Assembly: GCA_023395575.1 (NCBI GenBank)
Contig: JAEWZA010000461.1
Span: 1-28,145 of the forward strand
Direction: 5' to 3'
DNA: 28,145 nucleotides
DNA from: Bacillota bacterium
Lineage (GTDB): Bacteria; Bacillota; Clostridia; Acetivibrionales; DSM-1351
A model generated the notes under the pieces. That model was not told the origin of the DNA. It made no database searches and worked only from the letters and a program-made list of their open reading frames with translations. Of the stretch, positions 7,921 through 16,899 are shown piece by piece. The position numbers and the translations under genes were made by a program. The first letter of the stretch is position 1, and each line of letters opens with the position of its first letter.

Positions 7921-10914
7921 TTACCTAGTTACAGATTTTACTTCGATATTGTGTTCCCCGCTAGATACTATACCGTAGGTATAGTGTTCTAATTCTTCCA
8001 ATCCTATATTCCTTCTTTTACCGCCCTTTACCAAACTGACAGATAAAACAGCTTTTTCCACATAGCTTACTCCATTAATTGATTTCAGAAGCGGGTAAAA
8101 TACCGATTCATGAGGAAACTCTCCAATTTCCCATCCTTTTTTATCAATATTTCCTTCTAATGGGTCTAGAAACTCCTCAAGCTTATTTTCAGCGTCAAGT
8201 TCAATTGGCACAACCAACTCCATATCGTTTGTTATAACTACGGCATATATTGAATATTCAAGCTTTACAGCTTCTATTATATGAATTCTTCCGGGAAGTG
8301 CCATGGTTGCAGAACAACGCTTTGCAATATAACTTTCCACTTGTTCCTTAGTTATAATAAATGCCTCCTCACCCAAGTCACCCAAATAAACGGCTAGATT
8401 TACATGTCCTGTTTCAACAGAACCGCTCTCATTAGTGCATGGTAGACATCTTACTTTTTTTATATTCCTTGCTGCCTCCATAGCCAGATATTCAAAATCA
8501 CCTGTAGTTACAGCTTTGTTCCTGTGCTTTATAATATGAGGCCATCTATTAATAGCTTCTTCATTTGTCTCAGCTTCATGTCCTCCAAATGAAGGTTTAG
8601 GATTAAAAACCTTCTCAACAAAAGCAATTTTTTGATATGAAACTGAAATGCTGTTTGCTTCCACGTTTCCCTTTTTGCCGCCTCCAACGAAATATTTAAC
8701 CTTTACACCATGGATACCACTTTGCACAGGCTTTTTCCCATTTTTGTCATCTCCAAACTGAATTTTTCCGTTAGACCTGTCTATAACATAATGCCTATCC
8801 TTAGGGGATGAATCTGCCAAATTGTCGGTTGGTGTCCATTTTACCCAAAACTCATTTATCACTCCTGTGTAATCCTTTTCTATCTCAATACTCTCGGGCA
8901 TTTTTTCCGAAAGTTCTTTTATTTCCTCAGTGCTTAACTTGTCTAATTCGTTTACCCATATCTCTTCTTGAATAACGGGACATCTTTTCAATTTGTATTC
9001 TCTTCCAAAAGTATCACAGCATTCAAGCAGTTCACCTACAACAGTTTCCTTTTGGGTTACTTCCATAGTATTAGTTAAAATACATTCAACCTCTGGAAAT
9101 CCAAATTTACTGTCAGCTTCACGCAGAATTCTTATCCAATATAACTTTCTACCAAAAATAGTCTGTTCTACAAAATCATCAGGACCTGTAAACATAACTA
9201 CCCCAGTTCGTGACAAATTATTTGTATTATCAAGGGTGTCCAGCCTTAGCCAGCCATCATATCCTAAATATTGCCAACTCAATGACAGAAGCTCATCAAA
9301 ATTTTTATTATTGATAGAGAAATAAATACTAATTGGACCTTTTAGCGGTGGAGCATCAAAGCCTAAATAAAACGCATCTGCAGAAGTATCAAAGGCTTTA
9401 AAAGGTTTAAAAAGATATTTGTCCTTTATAATATTAAAGCTTTTGTTTACATACTCTAAATTATTGTAGGTTACACATGAATTAACAGGAACAGCCTCTA
9501 AGAACTCAAATCCCAACCTCATATCCTCAATCCATGGTGAATTGTATATTGAAAAAGGTGCATACTGGTTTTTTATATTAACCACACGAGCTCTTATCCA
9601 GTAATTTGTGTGATTATTTACAATAGTTTCGCATATATCCTCTGGGCAATTAAAGCTCAGTGATATGGTTTTATCTTCTCCATCCTCCGACTGAAATAAT
9701 TCATCCTGATTTTCATTTAATGAAAGCTTTACCCAGCCTCTTCCATTCCAATATTCCCAGTATACGTTTGTAATGCTTACTCTTTGGGGTTCAGGTCGAA
9801 CAAAATCAGATTTCTCCATAATTAGTTTCCAGTTAACTTCTTTTAACGCTTCTTCATTAACCCTGTTCTTCCTAAACTTCAGCTTGAAGCCTAATGTAAT
9901 TTGAGAGCCTCTTTTTGATAAAATTTCTTTACTGGATATATATAACATATCATATACAGAGAAAATCTCCTTAAATGGATAAAATCCTTCTTTATTAAGC
10001 TCTATATCATTGCACATTACCAGGTCTGGTTCAAAGCCCGGCTTCTCTTCCATCAAAATAGCCAATGCATCTATAGAGTCAATCTCAATATCCTCTACTT
10101 CGCTGATATTTTTTACCCTACATCTTATCCACTTATTTTTTATCCCTTCAATTTCATCCTCTACTATCGGTATACTGTTGTTTTTTTGCAATGTGAGCTT
10201 TTTCCCTACAGCTTTTACATTTTCAAATAGCTGCCATCCATCTTCACTTTTGTACATCCACTCTGTATTTGAGATGTCAGCTAGCCTCCTTGTAATATCT
10301 TCCTCTAGATATTTACTTGTACTATTCTTAAAATAAAGCTTAATTGTTGCGCTACTTGACAAATTAAACATATTGTCATGGGCTAAGTACAGGTTATGCT
10401 GTTGCAAATTCATTTTGCTATCTGAGCAAAATATCTTTTCTGTTATACCCCCATCAGGTGTGAAAAGTTCCTGATTAACTCTTGATATGGTATCAGAAGC
10501 AGTATTTACATTGTACCCATCCACAATATTTGCAGGCGTAACGATACATGCCCTTTCAGTCTCAAATATTACCTTTTCATTTTCTGTTGAATTGGCAGAA
10601 AATTTCGTTCCAGCAGGAATCATAACTGACTCTGAAACTCCGGGAAGCAGCTTTACGGTAATATGTGTCCTTGCAGCAGTTGCAGGTAATGTACTTATTC
10701 CAAGCATATTTAAAAACGCAATATAATTCTTAAATGGTACTTTTTTAAACCGGTCTATATTTCCTTTAAACATTTCTGCAAATATTAAGAAAAGTGCACT
10801 CCCGGCATCAGGGTTTTGTTTTGTATATCTCCACTCAGGAGTATAATAGTGAAAATTCTCTATCATTTTATTTATTAATTCAGTATAATCTTTTCCACCC
10901 ATTGCAGGATACAA
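7921..10914 (-). CDS. Baseplate J-like protein (first, longer)
   Basis: About 997 residues, Afp11-type wedge protein. The N-terminus has PEWRYTKQNPDAGSALFLIFAEM...KNYIAFLNMLGI, the usual opening of this family. A repeated beta-domain motif with DRHYVI...GKIQFGD..NGK.P falls at ~700-730. The C-terminal gp6/J core has FGGHEAETNEEAINRWPHIIKHRNKAVTTGDFEYLA. The two J-like proteins probably pair to form the wedge, as Afp11/Afp12 do in the antifeeding prophage. The frame is open to an ATG at 10929, but a strong GGAGG lies inside it at 10922-10926. I therefore prefer the TTG at 10914 (8-base spacing); the ATG at 10929 has no Shine-Dalgarno and would add five residues. Confidence 0.88.
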   Translation of the reverse strand: MYPAMGGKDYTELINKMIENFHYYTPEWRYTKQNPDAGSALFLIFAEMFKGNIDRFKKVPFKNYIAFLNMLGISTLPATAARTHITVKLLPGVSESVMIPAGTKFSANSTENEKVIFETERACIVTPANIVDGYNVNTASDTISRVNQELFTPDGGITEKIFCSDSKMNLQQHNLYLAHDNMFNLSSSATIKLYFKNSTSKYLEEDITRRLADISNTEWMYKSEDGWQLFENVKAVGKKLTLQKNNSIPIVEDEIEGIKNKWIRCRVKNISEVEDIEIDSIDALAILMEEKPGFEPDLVMCNDIELNKEGFYPFKEIFSVYDMLYISSKEILSKRGSQITLGFKLKFRKNRVNEEALKEVNWKLIMEKSDFVRPEPQRVSITNVYWEYWNGRGWVKLSLNENQDELFQSEDGEDKTISLSFNCPEDICETIVNNHTNYWIRARVVNIKNQYAPFSIYNSPWIEDMRLGFEFLEAVPVNSCVTYNNLEYVNKSFNIIKDKYLFKPFKAFDTSADAFYLGFDAPPLKGPISIYFSINNKNFDELLSLSWQYLGYDGWLRLDTLDNTNNLSRTGVVMFTGPDDFVEQTIFGRKLYWIRILREADSKFGFPEVECILTNTMEVTQKETVVGELLECCDTFGREYKLKRCPVIQEEIWVNELDKLSTEEIKELSEKMPESIEIEKDYTGVINEFWVKWTPTDNLADSSPKDRHYVIDRSNGKIQFGDDKNGKKPVQSGIHGVKVKYFVGGGKKGNVEANSISVSYQKIAFVEKVFNPKPSFGGHEAETNEEAINRWPHIIKHRNKAVTTGDFEYLAMEAARNIKKVRCLPCTNESGSVETGHVNLAVYLGDLGEEAFIITKEQVESYIAKRCSATMALPGRIHIIEAVKLEYSIYAVVITNDMELVVPIELDAENKLEEFLDPLEGNIDKKGWEIGEFPHESVFYPLLKSINGVSYVEKAVLSVSLVKGGKRRNIGLEELEHYTYGIVSSGEHNIEVKSVTR

Positions 10915-10953
10915 AACACTTACCTCCATTCATGCTCAACTTAATCCAATATA

Positions 10954-11352
10954 CTATCTTGAACCCTCTTCCAAATAAAAAGGATAAACCATATTATATC
11001 TATTGTTTGTTGAGCGTACTGTATAATGTATATCAATATTAATTTTACCGGGCACCTCTGTATCTTTAAGGGCTTTTATATCTACCTCTCCTACCCTTGG
11101 CTCCCAAATCATAATAGCTTCTCTAATGTCCTCTTCAATTTTTCTCATGGTAACTTCATCTGTCAGGTCAAATACAAATCGACGCAACCCACATCCAAAA
11201 TCACCCTTCATAACACGTTCACCCTTTGAGGTTTGTAATATGATTGTTATTGCTTCTGAAATGTCTTGTTCGTTTTCAGACATCAGTATTCTTCCTGTAT
11301 TTGGATTAACCTGAATAGGGAATTTCCAGCCTCTTCCCAGATAACTATCCAT
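10954..11352 (-). CDS. gp25-like baseplate protein
   Basis: 132 residues, normal for T4 gp25/GPW-family wedge proteins. It starts YLGRGWKFPIQVNPNTGRI and has the conserved LQTSKGERVMKGDFGCGLRRFVFD stretch with the E-R-x-M-x-x-x-F-G-C pattern, then EDIREAIMIWEPRV. gp25 connects the baseplate to the first sheath ring and helps start contraction. It lies 14 bases after the spike gene and ~40 before the first J-like gene. The ATG has a GAGG-type Shine-Dalgarno in front. Confidence 0.92.
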   Translation of the reverse strand: MDSYLGRGWKFPIQVNPNTGRILMSENEQDISEAITIILQTSKGERVMKGDFGCGLRRFVFDLTDEVTMRKIEEDIREAIMIWEPRVGEVDIKALKDTEVPGKINIDIHYTVRSTNNRYNMVYPFYLEEGSR

Positions 11353-11366
11353 AAATCCACCCTCAC

Positions 11367-13298
11367 TTAATTAATTTTAACAATTGCTCCATTTATCATT
11401 AATACACCGCCACTTTTTAAGTTCAATGCCTGTCCAGCCTCAACATTTACAATTGCACCTTTGATACTAACCTGTGCAGAGCTTTCTAAATTTACCATAA
11501 GGGGTCCACTTATCTTTACACTTTGTTGAACTGAATCCAGACTAACCTGACAAGCATTTGATTTTAATTCTGCCTTCAGGTTTCCCTTAACAGTAACCGC
11601 ATTTGTGACACTATCTATCTCAACAGCATTTAACCCTGTTGCATCCTTTATTGTTATTTTAGGAGGAGAATCCTGTAATTCTACTGTCTGTCCCGTTAAT
11701 GTCTTTAACGACACATTAGGCTGAGCAGGTGTGTCATCAATGGTTATGGTATTCCCTAGCCTGCTTTTAATTACGTGCTTGAGATTCAGCGGATCGACAA
11801 CAGGAGGTCTTTTTTTCATACTCCAGAGAGAACCTATGACATACGGGCATTCTAAAGCTCCTTCTCCAAAGGCTACAAGTACCTCATCACCTATATCAGG
11901 AATAAAGTATGTTCCTTTACTTGCTCCAGCATAAGGTACAGCAACTCTAGCCCAACCACTGTCATCCATAAAGAGATCTGATCCTTCTCTCATTGAGTAG
12001 GCTACTCTCACTCTTCCCAGACCCATCGGATCTATATTTGATATTACAGTACCAACAGATACTCCGCTCTTATTTATAGAGCCTTCTCCTCCCATTCCGC
12101 TGCCGCTGGCTTTACTCATCTTCTCTATTCCACTAGAAATAGCTCCAAACATATCCTCATTCCCTTTGCCTACTTCAAACTGCGTGGAATAGCCGGATTC
12201 ACTTATAGTATGTGTTACAGATGTAATATAGTAAGTACTGTTAAGCTGACTTCCAAGACCATCTATCTTAATAAATCTTCCAGGTGACAGCTCAGGTAGA
12301 CCAATACACTCACCACTTCCCGAAAGGGATTTCATCAGCCTCTCCCCCATTTTTAACAAAGCTACAGCTTCAGCTTCAAAAAATGAGGTTATTCCTATAT
12401 CGTATTCATAATCAATCACATTTCCCATAAAAATGTTTTTCATAACATTCTTTATCTTTTGACCGTCAATGCCAGGCACAGTTACATAACCAGCTAATCC
12501 TATCACTGCCATATCTAGCATTTCACTAAAACCTCTTGTAACAACGGCACATGCCTGTTCATTAAGATCAAACTGAGGGGCAAAGCTTTTAAGGCTTCTT
12601 CCCCATTTTAATGTTGTAATAGGATTAAGATTACCAACGTATGGAATTCTAAAATAAAGTGTATCCCCACTTATAAAAAACTCATATCCTATTTTCTTAG
12701 CCAATCTTTGTAAAAAGCTATAATTACTCTCATTTTCTTGCTGAACGGTATCATGAATATCTACACTGAAATCTACAACAAAGTCGAGGCCATATAATCC
12801 TGCCAATATAATCGCTATGGCAGAGTATGGCATAAAATGCCAAGCAAATGAAAGCTTATGCTTCATCATAAGATATGATTTATCATGGCACTCTACCGAG
12901 ATACTAGGGCTTCCCCCAGATGGAAAATCAAACTTGACTGAAGTAATAAGTCCCTTAAATACACTTTCCAGTCTATCACCATAACCCATTTTTACTTCAA
13001 TAAAATTACCGATAGCAAGGTGCTTTTCAAGCCAATCTTTCTTAAAGTCGCTTGAAGCCATATCGTATGCATTGCAAACAGAAAAAGAGCACATATCTGA
13101 TTTTTCTAAGCTTTTCTCAACCTTTAGTCCTGTTATTGCCATTCCTTCCTTCTTAACAATCTCGGTCTTGCCGAATAAACCACAAATCACTTCAAAGGAC
13201 GGCGCATAAAAATTATAATATTTCGATTCCATTTCATCAAAAGAAAAGCTTCCATTCCTCATGAAATCTAAAATTCCTAATCCAGCCAAATCAATCAC
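11367..13298 (-). CDS. VgrG/gp27-gp5-type spike protein
   Basis: 643 residues. Residues ~45-400 match the gp27/late-control-D type hub (FKGLITSVKFDFPSGGSPSI, then NYSFLQRLAKKIGYEF). An OB-fold gp5/gpV domain follows at ~405-500 (GVSVGTVISNIDPMGLGRVRV...SGWARVAVPYAG...PDIGDEVLVAFGEG). The C-terminus (~530-643) is a run of short beta-strand repeats (VSLKTLTGQ, VTVKGNLKAEL, VSIKGAIVNV, LMINGAIVKI) expected to form the trimeric beta-helix needle that carries the tip protein. It has no lysozyme domain and no extra effector domain. It starts at a GTG that overlaps the LysM gene's stop (GTGA), showing translational coupling. Confidence 0.93.
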   Translation of the reverse strand: MIDLAGLGILDFMRNGSFSFDEMESKYYNFYAPSFEVICGLFGKTEIVKKEGMAITGLKVEKSLEKSDMCSFSVCNAYDMASSDFKKDWLEKHLAIGNFIEVKMGYGDRLESVFKGLITSVKFDFPSGGSPSISVECHDKSYLMMKHKLSFAWHFMPYSAIAIILAGLYGLDFVVDFSVDIHDTVQQENESNYSFLQRLAKKIGYEFFISGDTLYFRIPYVGNLNPITTLKWGRSLKSFAPQFDLNEQACAVVTRGFSEMLDMAVIGLAGYVTVPGIDGQKIKNVMKNIFMGNVIDYEYDIGITSFFEAEAVALLKMGERLMKSLSGSGECIGLPELSPGRFIKIDGLGSQLNSTYYITSVTHTISESGYSTQFEVGKGNEDMFGAISSGIEKMSKASGSGMGGEGSINKSGVSVGTVISNIDPMGLGRVRVAYSMREGSDLFMDDSGWARVAVPYAGASKGTYFIPDIGDEVLVAFGEGALECPYVIGSLWSMKKRPPVVDPLNLKHVIKSRLGNTITIDDTPAQPNVSLKTLTGQTVELQDSPPKITIKDATGLNAVEIDSVTNAVTVKGNLKAELKSNACQVSLDSVQQSVKISGPLMVNLESSAQVSIKGAIVNVEAGQALNLKSGGVLMINGAIVKIN

Positions 13299-13933
13299 CT
13301 CAACCGCGGAATAATAATGTTTTTCCCTCCAGATAAAATTCTGGGATTATCTATATTATTAGCTCTTGCTATTTCTCTCCACTCCTCTGGGTCCTGGTAT
13401 TCTCTGCTAGCCAGCATCCATAATTGCTCACCTTGATTCAACACCCTTTGCTTTGTCCTGTCTGAAGAGTTTCTAGGTATTTCCTGAAACTGTTCCTTTA
13501 TGCTTTTACTTGATTTAAGTGATATATTCAGAACGGCTCTTACAGGCACGCCAGTTTCAGTAAACATTGTAAACTTCTGCGTCACCTTTTCCATGAACCC
13601 TTTGAAGGTTCCTCCCCTACTACCTCCCCATGTAAACTTGACTATTGGAGGGGCATGAAGCTCAGAATCAACTCTTGCGAGCATAGTCACTCTGTTTGTG
13701 TGTATTCTAACATCCTCGCTTTTCTCATACGTATCAAAAAAAAGCTCCATGGCAAGGGTTTCAGAATTACCGCTTACAAACTGATTAATAGGTTCTGAAA
13801 GCCCCACAATTGTAGTTGATGCAAATTGACTGCCCACCTCAATTGTGTACTCATTCGGATAATAAAGAACACTAATAACCTCTCCACTTCTACTTCCATT
13901 TACAATTTCAATAATAGCTTTATCCATTGGCAT
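13295..13933 (-). CDS. LysM baseplate protein (Afp7-type)
   Basis: 212 residues. The first ~160 form the tube-like/baseplate-adaptor domain seen in eCIS LysM proteins (YYPNEYTIEVGSQF...MELFFDTYEKSEDVR...PPIVKFTWG). The last ~48 are a LysM module (NQGEQLWMLASREYQDPEEWREIARANNI..P..L..G..IIIP). By analogy with gp53/Afp7 it clamps the wedge and hub together. Whether the LysM contacts peptidoglycan is unknown; in baseplates it is usually structural. The ATG has GAGG at 8-base spacing and starts 1 base after the 778-residue gene ends. Confidence 0.9.
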   Translation of the reverse strand: MPMDKAIIEIVNGSRSGEVISVLYYPNEYTIEVGSQFASTTIVGLSEPINQFVSGNSETLAMELFFDTYEKSEDVRIHTNRVTMLARVDSELHAPPIVKFTWGGSRGGTFKGFMEKVTQKFTMFTETGVPVRAVLNISLKSSKSIKEQFQEIPRNSSDRTKQRVLNQGEQLWMLASREYQDPEEWREIARANNIDNPRILSGGKNIIIPRLR

Positions 13934-13934
13934 G

Positions 13935-16271
13935 CTAATAACCTCGTCTTGTCCTGTCCACTTTGATTCTATGCTCTATTTCTTTATATACTCTCTCAAC
14001 CAAACTGTTCACGTTTACACTTGAAGTGTGTACAGACTGTACTGTTTGCTTTTCAATATTAACAACCTGTGTTTTCAAAGCTTGTATTTCTTCCATATAG
14101 CTTGAGCTCTTCTGTGCCTTTCTGGTACTTCTGAATTCCATAGTTGCAAAATTGTTCATAGCTTCTGGCCAAGTAAAACCCTTTTCCTCTGTTTGGAGCT
14201 TGTCTCTTATAAGGTCATAGGCTCTTACTGTCAAATTTCTATTCCCTAAATAGTACTGCTGTATACTCTTGCTTAAAAGACCCATAGCTGTCTCTCTTGA
14301 ATGCTTTTGCACATAGAGTGTAGGCAGTAGGCCTGCAAAAGTAAGCATATTATAAATATCAGGGTATGTCTTTCTTAAATTATAAATACTATGTGGAGTG
14401 ATCCTTCCTCTTTCCTGTTCGCTAAAATGGGTAGTATAGGCATGCTTATTATGTATTAAGGTTTCTTGTGATGTCCAATGTCCATATGTACTTTCTTTAT
14501 ACCCATCTTCATCTTCATTTTCATGATATGGTGAAAATCCATAAGCACTTTTATAAATATGGTTTGTAAAAAAGTAATTAGTTTTACTTTCCAACTCTCT
14601 TCTGAACCCCTGTATAATATTGTAGGTCATATTATGCCAGAATTCTTTTGCTTCACTATCCATTTCTCTTCTTTGCTTCCGCTTTGTTGGTTTTCTTACT
14701 CCAAAAAGCCCCAAACGGTACGCTGAACGTAAGGTTTCAGGAAGCTCCTGTCTTAATCCAGAGACAATTTTATCATGGATTATGGATGAAAACTCCTTTA
14801 TAGATTCTCCTTGGATATAAGCCATCTTAAATCCAGATTCAATATATGAGGATATACCCGGGAAATATAAACGATAGTAATTCCTGAAGCTATATGGGTT
14901 CATATGAACTATGCTTTCGTAATTATCTCCATAGCCACCTATGTTGGAATATAGCCCATCAACTCCATTTGAATTTACTATTGAGTATATAGTATCTATA
15001 TTATCCTTAACATACTTTAGATAGAGGTTTTTGATACCTTTGCTATACATATTTATAGCGGGAATGCGTATAACACTACCTAAGTCTGACACTCCTGTAA
15101 TAGTTCTAAATTTTAAAGAAAATGCATTTTTTAATACTTCCCCATATATATTTTTAGAGGACAAAAGGCTTAAAACACTTCCAAAACCGCGCTCTGCTGT
15201 AATATTATTCACATTTATAGACAATGCATCTATTAGAGCTCTCTCAACAGCATTATAAGTTTCAAAACTTTTAAAATTAAAGCTACTTCTAACCTTTCTG
15301 CCTCCATATATAGCGATTTGGGGCAAAAGGTTTAAAACACTTTCTAAACCGCGCACTGCTGTAACATTATTCACATTTATAGATAATGCATTTAATAGAG
15401 CGCTTTCAACAGCAGTATATAGTTTTAGACTTTTAAAATTAAAGCTACTTTTAGCTTTTCTATCTCCATATATAACGATTTGGGGCAAAAGGTTTAAAAC
15501 ACTTTCTAAACCACGAACTCCTGCAACATTATTTACATTTATAGATAATGCATTTAATAGAGCTCTTTCAACAGCATTATAATTTTCAAAACTATTAAAA
15601 TTAAAGCTACTTTTAGCTTTTCTGTCTCCATATATATATCTTTGGGACATAAAGCTTAAAGCAGTCTCTAAATCAGGCCTTCCTTTAATAGTATTAAAAT
15701 TTAAAGGCAATGCGTTTTTTAAAGCTCCTGAAACTGCATTATAAGGTCTAATATTATTAAAATTAAAGCTATTAACTACTTTTTGTATATTTGTGGGGTT
15801 GTCATAAATATACGAGAAGCGAGATTTATTTTTATAAAGCTCATCAATATAAGCCTTATCAAAAAGCGTACTGCTTGGAATAGTATACTTTAAAAGCCTT
15901 TCTTTTAAATAATTTAAGCTTTGACGCCCCACAGAAGAGTATAGTGTTTTGGCTGTGCTTTCAAGCTGCATCTTGAAATTATTCAATATCTGCTGACCTG
16001 AAATACGTATACTGCTTTCATTACTTTCTTCCTGTATTTGCAGCTGCATTCTTAAATTAATCAATAACTGCCCAATATCAGCTTTATTGTAATCTTCAAA
16101 TGTCCTATCAACCTCAAAAAAGAGCTCAAACCATGCAACCAAATCATTTCTTAAAACACTGTACTTAGCAAATATATCCTGCGCAAGTCCATTGCTATAT
16201 TTGCTTATTAGAACATTCTTTGGTGTCAATATTTGTTTTGGTATAAACCATTTCTTCTTTTGTAGCATCAT
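13935..16271 (-). CDS. Large repeat-containing eCIS protein of unknown function
   Basis: 778 residues. The N-terminal ~160 are helical. Residues ~167-414 are tandem repeats of 54 residues (S-S-F-N-F-x-S-F-x-x-Y-N-A-V-E-R-A-L-x-N-A-L then INVNN...RGLESVLNLLP..IYG), four full and one partial. ~415-715 is unique, Tyr-rich and basic. A C-terminal coiled coil (~722-770) ends in VDRTRRGY. Short Arg-rich ends of the type 'ER-V-Y-x-x-I-E-x-R-I-x-x-x-R-x-R-R-G' occur, as I recall, in the protein that sits between tube 2 and the LysM protein in other eCIS loci, so this may be a greatly enlarged version. No classical tape measure is seen elsewhere in the window, so a length-control role is possible but unproven. 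The ATG overlaps the tube-2 stop (ATGA). Confidence 0.7.
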   Translation of the reverse strand: MMLQKKKWFIPKQILTPKNVLISKYSNGLAQDIFAKYSVLRNDLVAWFELFFEVDRTFEDYNKADIGQLLINLRMQLQIQEESNESSIRISGQQILNNFKMQLESTAKTLYSSVGRQSLNYLKERLLKYTIPSSTLFDKAYIDELYKNKSRFSYIYDNPTNIQKVVNSFNFNNIRPYNAVSGALKNALPLNFNTIKGRPDLETALSFMSQRYIYGDRKAKSSFNFNSFENYNAVERALLNALSINVNNVAGVRGLESVLNLLPQIVIYGDRKAKSSFNFKSLKLYTAVESALLNALSINVNNVTAVRGLESVLNLLPQIAIYGGRKVRSSFNFKSFETYNAVERALIDALSINVNNITAERGFGSVLSLLSSKNIYGEVLKNAFSLKFRTITGVSDLGSVIRIPAINMYSKGIKNLYLKYVKDNIDTIYSIVNSNGVDGLYSNIGGYGDNYESIVHMNPYSFRNYYRLYFPGISSYIESGFKMAYIQGESIKEFSSIIHDKIVSGLRQELPETLRSAYRLGLFGVRKPTKRKQRREMDSEAKEFWHNMTYNIIQGFRRELESKTNYFFTNHIYKSAYGFSPYHENEDEDGYKESTYGHWTSQETLIHNKHAYTTHFSEQERGRITPHSIYNLRKTYPDIYNMLTFAGLLPTLYVQKHSRETAMGLLSKSIQQYYLGNRNLTVRAYDLIRDKLQTEEKGFTWPEAMNNFATMEFRSTRKAQKSSSYMEEIQALKTQVVNIEKQTVQSVHTSSVNVNSLVERVYKEIEHRIKVDRTRRGY
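15030..15773 (-). repeat. 162-bp in-frame tandem repeats
   Basis: Four full copies at about 15773-15612, 15611-15450, 15449-15288 and 15287-15138, plus a degenerate partial copy to ~15030, encoding the 54-residue repeats of the 778-residue protein. Copies two and three are nearly identical at DNA level (for example, the same GATTTGGGGCAAAAGGTTTA stretch opens each on the + strand). This implies recent duplication and possible copy-number variation. The outer copies are more diverged. Confidence 0.9.
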
Positions 16272-16690
16272 TTCATTCCTTTATGTACAAATTCAATAGA
16301 CTCTACAGCAACCATATTACTGTCCGCCTTTAGTTCTGGTCCAGACCACTTGACAGGATAAGCATCTATAAAATCCCATCTTGCTATATCCTTTCCTGAG
16401 CTGTTACAAAGTACAACTGAAATTTTTTGCTTCAAAATTTGTCCTGCTAATACACTTTTATACCAGTTTAGCAATACACCTGATTCTACAATTCCCTTTT
16501 TAAGCGTCAACCTTGGATGCTTGATAGCTTTAGGAAAATAATGCATATGATTGGTTCCGCCTTCCCTGTATTCCTCAAGCTCCACCTCTGCTTCAAGGCC
16601 TGACACCTCAGAGAAACCGCCATAAAGTTCAATATCATTAATCTCCACCTTAAATTTAAAGGAACCTACCGGATAGCTTGTCTCAATCAT
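16268..16690 (-). CDS. Second tube protein (gp19/Afp5-type)
   Basis: 140 residues of the T4 gp19 tube family: FKFKVEINDIELYGGFSEVSGL...EYREGG...LTLKKGIVESGVLLNWYK...ARWDFIDAYPVKWSGPELKADSNMVAVESIEFVHKGM. It is clearly paralogous to the tube-1 gene at 17463-17900 but shorter at the N-terminus, as expected for the tube-baseplate adaptor ring. Its ATG lacks a strong Shine-Dalgarno (only GCAGGG well upstream). It is separated from the previous gene by ~200 bases holding two hairpins, so its expression may be set apart from that of tube 1 and sheath. Confidence 0.92.
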   Translation of the reverse strand: MIETSYPVGSFKFKVEINDIELYGGFSEVSGLEAEVELEEYREGGTNHMHYFPKAIKHPRLTLKKGIVESGVLLNWYKSVLAGQILKQKISVVLCNSSGKDIARWDFIDAYPVKWSGPELKADSNMVAVESIEFVHKGMK

Positions 16691-16732
16691 GGATTCTTAT
16701 GCCCTGCACAGCATTTCGAATAAAAAATTATC

Positions 16733-16780
16733 CGAAATACTTGGGGCTCTAGTACCCCCTTTACTACTTTTAGTATTTCG
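16733..16780 (-). terminator. Intra-operon hairpin with T-run (partial terminator/attenuator)
   Basis: CGAAATACT (16733-16741) pairs with AGTATTTCG (16772-16780), and an inner GGGG/CCCC stem lies between (16743-16746 with 16755-16758). On the - strand the stem is followed by GATAATTTTTTATT, the look of an intrinsic terminator. It lies ~45 bases before tube 2, in the middle of the eCIS operon, so partial termination would lower baseplate expression relative to sheath and tube. Termination has not been shown. Confidence 0.5.
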
Positions 16781-16822
16781 TTTTATTAATTTCTTTCAAT
16801 CTTTTCTTTGAATACATACAAT

Positions 16823-16873
16823 AGATTCAACCTGCCCCCTGTTTACTTACGCAAAATGGGGGCTTTTGAATCT
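16823..16873. repeat. Second intra-operon hairpin
   Basis: AGATTCAA...GCCCCC (16823-16839) pairs with GGGGGC...TTGAATCT (16858-16873): eight outer pairs, a small internal loop, six GC pairs and an 18-base apical loop. It begins 27 bases after the stop of the -1-frame gene at 16900. No T-run follows on the - strand, so an RNA processing or 3'-end-protecting stem for the sheath/tube transcript is more likely than termination. Confidence 0.6.
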
Positions 16874-16899
16874 GTAAATCATACAAAATATTTGCTAAT

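Noticed and set aside
10915..10929. ATG at 10929 as start of the first J-like gene
   Set aside because: Not excluded, but no Shine-Dalgarno precedes it, while a strong GGAGG lies inside the frame and serves the TTG at 10914.
15030..15773. CRISPR-like array
   Set aside because: The 162-bp repeats are contiguous, in frame and encode repeated protein units; there are no spacers or cas genes.
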